Part shown: positions 6,825 to 9,150 of the stretch, in pieces
Layout of the letters: every line of letters starts with the position of its first letter
How positions within the stretch are numbered: the first letter of the stretch is position 1
Assembly (NCBI GenBank): GCA_030038645.1
Contig: JASHSR010000047.1
Span: forward strand, 1-9,150
Source of the DNA: Gammaproteobacteria bacterium
GTDB lineage: Bacteria > Pseudomonadota > Gammaproteobacteria > Steroidobacterales > Steroidobacteraceae
DNA: 9,150 nucleotides
Reading direction: 5' to 3'
Program-made: the position numbers and the translations under genes
Notes under the pieces: model-generated
Told to the model about the DNA's origin: nothing
Database searches by the model: none
What the model saw: the letters and a program-made list of their open reading frames with translations, nothing else

Positions 6825-7763
6825 ATGACACATTCCGTAGATCGCAGGGATTTCCTCACGGCGCTGGTCGGGGGCACTGCCGCGGTGTCGCTCTCCGCGC
6901 TCGCCACCCCGGCTCGGGCCCGGGAAGCGAGCGCGCCGATCGACTCCCTCAAGCTCAACGACACTCTCACGCTTTTCACGGGAGACGGCGGCAATGTCAT
7001 CGTCGCCCGCGACGGCGACGGACTCGCGATGGTCGACGGCGGCCTGCCCGAGCGCTCCCATGAGCTGCTCGAGCGCATTCGCAAGGAGACGGGCTCGGAG
7101 CGCGTCGGCACGCTGTTCAACACGCACTGGCACCCGCGCCAGACCGGCTCGAACGAGCCGATCGGCAAGGACGGCGCGACCATCATCGCGCACGAGAACA
7201 CGCGGCTGTGGCTCGGCTACGCGAACCCCGTGCCGGGCGAGCATCGCACCTACGGCCCGTTGCCTCCCAAGGCGCGCCCGAACAAGACGTTCTTCTACAA
7301 CTCCGAGCAGATCACGATCGGCGGCGAGCCCGTCGAGTACGGCTACTTGATCCAGGCCCATACCGACGGCGACATGTACGTGCACTTCAAGAAGTCGAAT
7401 GTCCTCGCGACGGGCGGTGTGGTATCGGGTGCCGGCTGGCCGATCATCGACGTCCACACCGGCGGGTGGATCGTCGGAATGACGAATGGGCTCGAGACGC
7501 TGATCAAGGTGGCCGACGCGAACACCCGCGTCATCCCCGCGCACGGCCCGGTGCTCACCCGGGCGGACCTGCTGGCACAGCACAAGATGTTCTCGACGAT
7601 CTCGCTCCGCCTGCAGCGCGCGATCCGCAAGGGCCTCGGGCCCGAGGAGGTCGTCGCGCAAAATCCTACCGCCGAGTTCAACGCGAAGTGGGGCGACCCG
7701 AAGGCGTTCGTGAAGATGGCGTTCGAGAGCCTCTGGGGACACTACGCGCCGGACGCCTCCTAA
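6825..7763 (+). CDS. Tat-exported metallo-beta-lactamase-fold protein with a degenerate metal site
   Basis: This 312-residue protein begins with a Tat signal (VDRRDFLTALVGGTAAVSL, cleavage after ARA near 32). The MBL fold is read from the order of its motifs: NVIVARDGDGLAMVDGG (57-73), NTHWHPRQTGSN (99-110), H123 in IIAHENT, H179 in AHTDGDMYV, VLATGGVV (193-200), and H240 in VIPAHGPV. The canonical HxHxDH is H101-W-H103-P-R105-Q106, so the second-site Asp and His are replaced. The bridging Asp, usually found in a TGD-like context, appears to be Gly198. The first metal site (H101, H103, H179) is intact. It may be a mononuclear hydrolase or have lost catalysis; substrate unknown. I have an uncertain memory of relatives with a similar HWHPxQTGSN sequence, which would make this a subfamily trait rather than decay. 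It is divergent from the cytochrome operon and convergent with the TraB-like gene. Confidence 0.88.
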   Translation: MTHSVDRRDFLTALVGGTAAVSLSALATPARAREASAPIDSLKLNDTLTLFTGDGGNVIVARDGDGLAMVDGGLPERSHELLERIRKETGSERVGTLFNTHWHPRQTGSNEPIGKDGATIIAHENTRLWLGYANPVPGEHRTYGPLPPKARPNKTFFYNSEQITIGGEPVEYGYLIQAHTDGDMYVHFKKSNVLATGGVVSGAGWPIIDVHTGGWIVGMTNGLETLIKVADANTRVIPAHGPVLTRADLLAQHKMFSTISLRLQRAIRKGLGPEEVVAQNPTAEFNAKWGDPKAFVKMAFESLWGHYAPDAS

Positions 7764-7841
7764 GCGCTGGACGCCTCCTGAGCGCCGACCGTCCCCTCAG
7801 CGCCCCGTCGCCGCCTGAGCGGCGGTCGTCTCCTCGAGCAC
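7751..7841. repeat. Degenerate 18-19-bp tandem repeats spanning the MBL stop codon
   Basis: The clearest pair is GGACGCCTCCTAAGCGCT (7751-7768) and GGACGCCTCCTGAGCGCC (7769-7786), identical at 16 of 18 positions. Three more diverged units follow (7787-7804, about 7806-7823, about 7824-7841) and keep a CNCCT-AGC core. The first unit encodes the final Asp-Ala-Ser and the TAA stop. Because the period is a multiple of three, the second unit repeats the same codons with an in-frame TGA at 7779-7781. Confidence 0.65.
7809..7824. terminator. Possible bidirectional terminator hairpin between convergent genes
   Basis: CGCCGC (7809-7814), loop CTGA, and GCGGCG (7819-7824) form a perfect 6-bp GC stem with a 4-base loop, extendable by two G-T wobble pairs. 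It sits between two convergent stop codons, where a shared terminator is expected. There is no U-tract on either side, so intrinsic termination would be weak or factor-assisted. Confidence 0.35.
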
Positions 7842-7867
7842 CGGCCGGGCGTCACCCCGGCAGAGCC

Positions 7868-8959
7868 TCACGGGCCCTCGACGGTGTAGCCCTTCGCGCG
7901 GAGCGTCGCGAGCGTGCCGCCGGGATCGATCAGGTCGTAGATCGGCTTCATCGCGAAAGTCGTGCGGTGCTCGGCGATCGAGGTCTCGAGCGCCGTCTCC
8001 CAGTCGCTCGCGGCGCGCGTGATGAGCACGCGGATTTGCGGTGAGTTCGCAACGGTCGTCGTGCACACCTCTCGCTGCTTGGGATACGGCAGCCGGCGCA
8101 GCTCGTCCACGTCTCCGAGCGCCCACGCTTGCGCGCGGGCCTTCATCGCGTCGAGATCGGTCTCGAGCCGCGCGACCGTCGCATCGAGGCAGTCGACCTC
8201 CGCCGAGCGCGGAATCTCGCCCACCTCGGTGAGGATGCCGCGCGGGTTCGTCAGCTTGAGAGAGGTGTGCTCGATCGTGACGTGATGCCGACGGGCGAGC
8301 CTGAAGACCTCGGCCTGGATGTCGTTGCGCGAGGTGAGCTCGGAGGCGCCGAGCGCCCGCTCGTACAGCCGCCGCGCGGCGAACATCGGCCGCAGCTCCT
8401 CGATCGTGCGGTCGTGCGGATCGAAGCGCATCTTGAGCACCGAGAAGCGGGCGTAGAGCGGAGGCGGCAGCCATTCGCGCAGATTCGCCTTCTGCGGGAT
8501 CTTCTCGGTGCGCCGCCATTGCAGGTACAGCCGGATGATCGCGATCGGACCGATGTCCGCGCTCACGGAGGGGCCGCTCGCGAGCACCTCCTGCGCCTGC
8601 GCGATCACGGTCTCCACCTCGCGGGAGCGCCAGATCATCTTCTTCGGGAGCGGGTCGAGCGTTCCGAAGAGCCAGGCGACGTGATCGCCCTTCGAGACCC
8701 GCCAGAGGCTCGGGCCGGGCCGCTCCCCGGTCACATCGACCTCCTGTATGCTCTCGCCGTCCGGCGCCGCGGCGGACGGCGCGGCCGATGCTGTGGGCTG
8801 CGCAGCCGCCGGCTGTCGAGCTGGCGCGGCGGGCTCCGTAGCTGGGGTTGCGACCGGCTGCGATGCGGCGGAGGCGGCGGCCTCCGCAGCCCCGGCGCCC
8901 ATCCAAATTGCGAGTGAGGCCGCGCAGAAGACGGCGGCGGACACGCGAAGCGTCATCAT
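7868..8959 (-). CDS. TraB/GumN-like exported protein lacking the GxxH motifs
   Basis: This 363-residue protein has a Sec signal (MTLRVSAAVFCAASLAIWMG, Ala-rich end near 27), then a Pro/Ala-rich probably disordered linker at about 27-67, then a TraB/GumN-like domain at about 82-363. The domain opens with PSLWRVSKGDHVAWLFGTLD (83-102), matching the family's LWkv...lyLlGTxH opening. It ends with KPIYDLIDPGGTLATLRAKG, matching the position of the usual GxxHL segment followed by the LL..kGy ending. In active family members both sites contain a catalytic GxxH. Here the first reads GTLD and the second has no His, so protease-like activity is doubtful. Cys 257 and 299 could form a disulfide. Related GTL-x-PLP forms occur, as I recall, in Xanthomonadales-type genomes. 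ATG 8959 overlaps the stop of the upstream dioxygenase gene (ATGA), and GAAGG lies 12 bases upstream. The ATG at 8956 is an equally possible start. Confidence 0.82.
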   Translation of the reverse strand: MMTLRVSAAVFCAASLAIWMGAGAAEAAASAASQPVATPATEPAAPARQPAAAQPTASAAPSAAAPDGESIQEVDVTGERPGPSLWRVSKGDHVAWLFGTLDPLPKKMIWRSREVETVIAQAQEVLASGPSVSADIGPIAIIRLYLQWRRTEKIPQKANLREWLPPPLYARFSVLKMRFDPHDRTIEELRPMFAARRLYERALGASELTSRNDIQAEVFRLARRHHVTIEHTSLKLTNPRGILTEVGEIPRSAEVDCLDATVARLETDLDAMKARAQAWALGDVDELRRLPYPKQREVCTTTVANSPQIRVLITRAASDWETALETSIAEHRTTFAMKPIYDLIDPGGTLATLRAKGYTVEGP

Positions 8960-9150
8960 CGTGATCGGCTACCTTCGATGTGCTCTCGATCGATGATGCG
9001 CGCGCGCTCCTTGACCTCCTCTGCCATGGGCCGTCCGCCCGGGACGTTGAGCCAGAGGCGCAGGAGGAGCCTGCGGTGGCCGTCGCTGTCGTGAAACGCC
9101 GTGCGCGAGTGCATCACCAGGAAGTTGTGCCAGAAGACGATCTCGCCCGG
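8956..9150 (-). CDS. TauD/TfdA-like Fe(II)/2-oxoglutarate dioxygenase, C-terminal 64 residues (N-terminus beyond window)
   Basis: Only the end of this gene is present, read on the minus strand from the window edge to the TGA at 8958-8956. The fragment shows PGEIVFWHNFLVMHSRTAF followed by a GHRRLLLRLWLN segment. This is the C-terminal signature of TauD/TfdA-like oxygenases: a distal His of the iron-binding triad (fragment residue 14) followed 13-17 residues later by Arg residues that bind the 2-oxoglutarate carboxylate. The rest of the tail is charged. Such enzymes are cytoplasmic and hydroxylate small molecules; the substrate cannot be read from this piece. The stop overlaps the start of the TraB/GumN-like gene, so the two are co-transcribed and probably translationally coupled. 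Confidence 0.8.
   Translation of the reverse strand, partial: PGEIVFWHNFLVMHSRTAFHDSDGHRRLLLRLWLNVPGGRPMAEEVKERARIIDREHIEGSRSR

Noticed and set aside
6567..7742. 391-codon minus-strand frame opposite the MBL-fold gene
   Set aside because: It is an antisense shadow with no domain; the plus strand has a Tat signal and MBL motifs.
7751..7841. CRISPR-like array
   Set aside because: The repeats are tandem without spacers, too short and degenerate, and no cas gene is nearby.
7797..8906. 369-codon alternative frame inside the TraB/GumN-like gene
   Set aside because: Its Arg/Ala-rich composition and lack of motifs fit an out-of-frame reading; the other frame has a signal peptide and family motifs.

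Overview
This is a GC-rich (roughly two-thirds G+C by eye) bacterial chromosomal window dominated by exported proteins. Five of the six genes carry a readable Sec or Tat signal; the sixth is cut off before its N-terminus. The content suggests an uncultured or environmental Gammaproteobacterium of the Steroidobacter/Xanthomonadales/Nevskia type. The reasons are the TraB/GumN-like subfamily with a Pro/Ala-rich N-terminal linker, the PQQ dehydrogenase, the TauD/TfdA-type dioxygenase, and the DUF1592-DUF1552-ankyrin combination. Acidobacteriota share several of these families and cannot be excluded. No rRNA, tRNA, CRISPR array, insertion sequence or phage gene was seen.

Layout. (a) From 6567 down to position 1, four minus-strand genes run in one direction: a large exported c-type cytochrome of the DUF1587/1595/1592/1588/1585 architecture (4045-6567), a Tat-exported DUF1552 protein with an HxxSHH motif (2683-4002), a Sec-exported protein built of about 11 ankyrin repeats (1092-2672), and the N-terminal 319 residues of a PQQ-dependent alcohol-type dehydrogenase (1-957, truncated by the window edge). 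The first three are separated by only 42 and 10 bases and are almost certainly one operon. The PQQ gene follows after 134 bases and may be in the same unit. (b) A 257-base divergent intergenic region (6568-6824) holds an AT-rich palindrome and a 10-bp direct repeat. (c) On the plus strand lies a Tat-exported metallo-beta-lactamase-fold protein (6825-7763) whose HxHxDH motif reads HWHPRQ. (d) A convergent junction (7764-7867) is built from degenerate 18-bp tandem repeats and contains a GC-rich hairpin. (e) On the minus strand a TraB/GumN-like exported protein without its GxxH motifs (7868-8959) overlaps by ATGA the end of a TauD/TfdA-like dioxygenase (8956-9150, partial).

How the genes may work together. 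In the left operon, the cytochrome, the HxxSHH protein, the ankyrin scaffold and the quinoprotein dehydrogenase are all predicted to act outside the cytoplasm. A reasonable inference is a periplasmic oxidation module: a PQQ enzyme oxidises an alcohol-type substrate, electrons pass to c-type haem, and the ankyrin protein holds partners together. The substrate is unknown. DUF1552 and the DUF1592 group have no established biochemical function, so this operon is the main candidate for an undescribed system here. The MBL-fold and TraB/GumN-like proteins are separately interesting because each keeps its fold signature but has lost residues expected at the active site.
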